A stretch of DNA of 39,374 nt, taken from positions 1 through 39,374 of the forward strand of contig JAQIDF010000218.1 in assembly GCA_027858145.1 (NCBI GenBank), written 5' to 3'. The notes below the pieces were generated by a model, which was not told the origin of the DNA, did not search any database, and saw nothing but the letters and a program-made list of their open reading frames with translations. This document shows, piece by piece, positions 37,423 through 39,374 of the stretch (position 1 is the stretch's first letter; each line of letters starts with the position of its first letter). This DNA is from Prolixibacteraceae bacterium. GTDB taxonomy: Bacteria; Bacteroidota; Bacteroidia; Bacteroidales; Prolixibacteraceae. The translations under genes were made by a program, and so were the position numbers.

Positions 37423-39374
37423 ATGAAAAAATATTTGTTGATTGCAATCCTTCTTGCTGCTATTTATACAGTTAATGCTCAGCGTCCGCGTGTAGAATTG
37501 CAAGGCATTTGGCATACCCAGCTGGGTGACTGTCAATTACCCGGCACCACCGATGAAAACAAATTAGGCGATGGAAAACATCCGACGGATGTGACCTATC
37601 AGTTAACACGTCTGTTTCCCTATTCCGGGAAAGTGATTTACACGAAAGAGGTAACTATTCCTCGCACCATGAGCGACAAAAGGCTTGCACTGGACATGGA
37701 GCGAACCAAACCAAGCACATTGTGGATTGATGGAGATAGTATAGGAAGCATCGGGCATATATATTCACCTCATATCTATGAATTGCCTCGTTTGTCGGCT
37801 GGTGGACATACGATAAGCATTAGGGTCGATAATTCGCGCACGTCCGTACCGCGCGAAATACAGTCGTCTCACGCATGGACCGACGGCACGCAGACCAATT
37901 GGAACGGCATTTTGGGCGATTTTTATATCGAAGCTCGCGAAAGTGCTTTTATTCAATCGGTACAAGTGTATCCCAACGTGGACAAAAAAACGGTGCGAGT
38001 GGTTGCAGTAATTGATGCAGCACAACCCTGTAAAGGCAAATTTGATCTGACAGCTACAGCATGGAATACCGACAAACGGCATACCGTAACAGCCAATCCT
38101 TTGGAGGTAAATCTTGCAAAAGGCCTCAACACGGTGGAAGCAACGGTGAACATGGGCGACGATGTGTTGCTGTGGAGTGAGTTTCACCCTGCTCTCTATA
38201 AAACCGAATGCCGGCTCACAACAGGAAAAGCGACAGATAAGTATCTGCTAAACTTCGGAATGCGTCACTTTGCTACAGAAGGGACTCAGTTTGTGATTAA
38301 TGGTAACAAAACCTTTCTGCGCGGCAAACACGATTCCAATGTATTTCCGCTTACAGGTTATGCCCCAATGGATGTAGCTTCGTGGCGACGCGTGTTTCAA
38401 ATTGCAAAGAATTATGGTATAAATTATTATCGCTGTCACTCATATACACCACCTCGTGCAGCCTTCGAAGCTGCAGATATTGAAGGCATATACTTTCAGG
38501 CGGAACTGCCATTGTGGGGAAGTATTTCACGTACCAATACCAAACTGAATACATTTTTGCTCGAAGAAGCCAGTCAACTGTTGGACTATATAGGAAACCA
38601 TCCGTCGTTTATGATGTTTGCCCTGGGTAACGAGCTAAATGGCGACATAGAGGTAATGCGCGAATGGGTGAACAGGTTTAAGAAACAAGACGATCGTCAC
38701 CTTTATTCGTTCGGTTCGAACAATAACCTGGGATGGCCTGGGCCACAAGATGGCGAAGACTACTTTACCACCTGTCGAGTAGGAGGTGGATCCGGTTATT
38801 CAACCCATGTGCGTACATCGTTCGCTTTTGTTGATGCCGAAAAAGGTGGCATCCTCAATAATACCTATCCGAGCACTATTCAGGATTTAGCGGCTGCAAT
38901 TAAACTATCGCCACGCCCGGTAATCAGCCACGAAACAGGTCAGTTTCAAATTTATCCCGACTATTCTGAGATTCCCAAATACACAGGGGTGCTCTATCCG
39001 TACAACCTGCATATTTTTCGTGACCGGCTGAAAGAAAATGGACTTACTGATCAAATAGACCGTTTCCACATGTCGTCGGGGCAGTTTGCCGTAGAGTGCT
39101 ACAAGGCCGACATTGAATATTACTTGCGTACCCCCGGTATTGGTGGCTTTCAGATGCTTGATTTACAGGATTTCTCCGGACAGGGAACAGCTTTAGTCGG
39201 CATTCTGGATGCTTTTATGGATAGCAAAGGGATATGCGAACCTGAATACTTTTATGGTTTTTGTGCTCCTGTTGTGCCGCTGGCAAAAATGAAAAGCCGC
39301 TGTTGGGCCTCGAACGAAATTATGCATATTGACGTAGCATTGGCCAACTACGAAGAAAACGACTGGAACAAAGC
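37423..39374 (+). CDS. GH2-type glycosidase, 3' end outside the window
   Basis: 650 codons are open to the window end with no stop. The start ATG at 37423 is followed by signal peptide MKKYLLIAILLAAIYTVNAQ and lies 18 bp after the GH26-GH2 stop, so the two form an operon. The N-terminal jelly roll begins VELQGIWHTQLGD; the Ig-like region is short. The barrel has RGKHDSNVFPLTGY, candidate acid/base Glu404 in FALGNELNGD and candidate nucleophile Glu504 in VISHETGQF. The (S)HETGQ nucleophile motif and the TPPRAAFEAADIEGIYFQ segment set it apart from the ordinary beta-galactosidases here. It belongs to a separate GH2 branch found in plant-glycan loci. Specificity is unknown. Confidence 0.88.
   Translation, partial: MKKYLLIAILLAAIYTVNAQRPRVELQGIWHTQLGDCQLPGTTDENKLGDGKHPTDVTYQLTRLFPYSGKVIYTKEVTIPRTMSDKRLALDMERTKPSTLWIDGDSIGSIGHIYSPHIYELPRLSAGGHTISIRVDNSRTSVPREIQSSHAWTDGTQTNWNGILGDFYIEARESAFIQSVQVYPNVDKKTVRVVAVIDAAQPCKGKFDLTATAWNTDKRHTVTANPLEVNLAKGLNTVEATVNMGDDVLLWSEFHPALYKTECRLTTGKATDKYLLNFGMRHFATEGTQFVINGNKTFLRGKHDSNVFPLTGYAPMDVASWRRVFQIAKNYGINYYRCHSYTPPRAAFEAADIEGIYFQAELPLWGSISRTNTKLNTFLLEEASQLLDYIGNHPSFMMFALGNELNGDIEVMREWVNRFKKQDDRHLYSFGSNNNLGWPGPQDGEDYFTTCRVGGGSGYSTHVRTSFAFVDAEKGGILNNTYPSTIQDLAAAIKLSPRPVISHETGQFQIYPDYSEIPKYTGVLYPYNLHIFRDRLKENGLTDQIDRFHMSSGQFAVECYKADIEYYLRTPGIGGFQMLDLQDFSGQGTALVGILDAFMDSKGICEPEYFYGFCAPVVPLAKMKSRCWASNEIMHIDVALANYEENDWNK

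Noticed and set aside
37765..38187. 140-codon - frame
   Set aside because: Antisense to the GH2-type gene whose own frame has clear motifs; Cys- and His-rich composition typical of a shadow frame.

Overview
The window reads as part of a Bacteroidota chromosome, probably Bacteroidales or Marinilabiliales. The signs are hybrid two-component regulators with a periplasmic propeller (HTCS type), a type IX secretion C-terminal tail, AT-rich gene leaders with hardly any Shine-Dalgarno sequences, and dense glycoside hydrolase and esterase content. It looks like one or more carbohydrate-utilisation loci for plant cell-wall polysaccharide. No SusC/SusD pair, transporter, tRNA, rRNA or CRISPR array was seen.

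Layout. (1) 1-258 is the 3' end of an unrecognised gene. (2) 376-10493 on + is a GH78 - alpha/beta esterase - GH2 - GH78 run, likely a single operon. (3) 10557-10736 is a broken copy of the tail of the gene at the window start. It leads into an AT-rich block (10693-16053, +) with an SGNH esterase, a second esterase and a propeller sensor kinase that has no receiver or DNA-binding domain. (4) 16076-28669 on - is a long co-directional run. In transcription order it holds GH27 alpha-galactosidase, lipoprotein GH2, a 1142-residue double esterase with lectin domain and T9SS tail, a beta-lactamase-fold hydrolase, an IS3-type transposase scar, three secreted esterases, and an internally deleted alpha/beta hydrolase pseudogene. 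(5) 28670-29863 has no intact gene but holds decayed DNA and a 65-bp element (28950-29014). That element is repeated in the divergent promoter region at 33848-34059. (6) 29864-33847 on - is a full-length HTCS regulator. (7) 34060-39374 on + is a GH26-GH2 fusion followed 18 bp later by another GH2-type enzyme that runs off the window.

Working model (inference). The right half (GH26, GH27, three GH2 domains, many esterases, one HTCS) fits a system for acetylated, galactosylated mannan. GH26 would cut the backbone, GH27 and GH2 would remove alpha- and beta-linked side sugars, and the esterases would remove acetyl or other acyl groups. Combined alpha- and beta-galactosidase equipment would suit a mannan with beta-Gal-alpha-Gal side chains. 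The left half (two GH78 plus GH2) points to rhamnose-containing glycans. The 65-bp element shared by the HTCS/GH26-GH2 intergenic region and the GH27 upstream region is the best candidate regulatory link. Base composition changes, a duplicated gene tail, an IS scar and a pseudogene suggest the region was assembled piecemeal.
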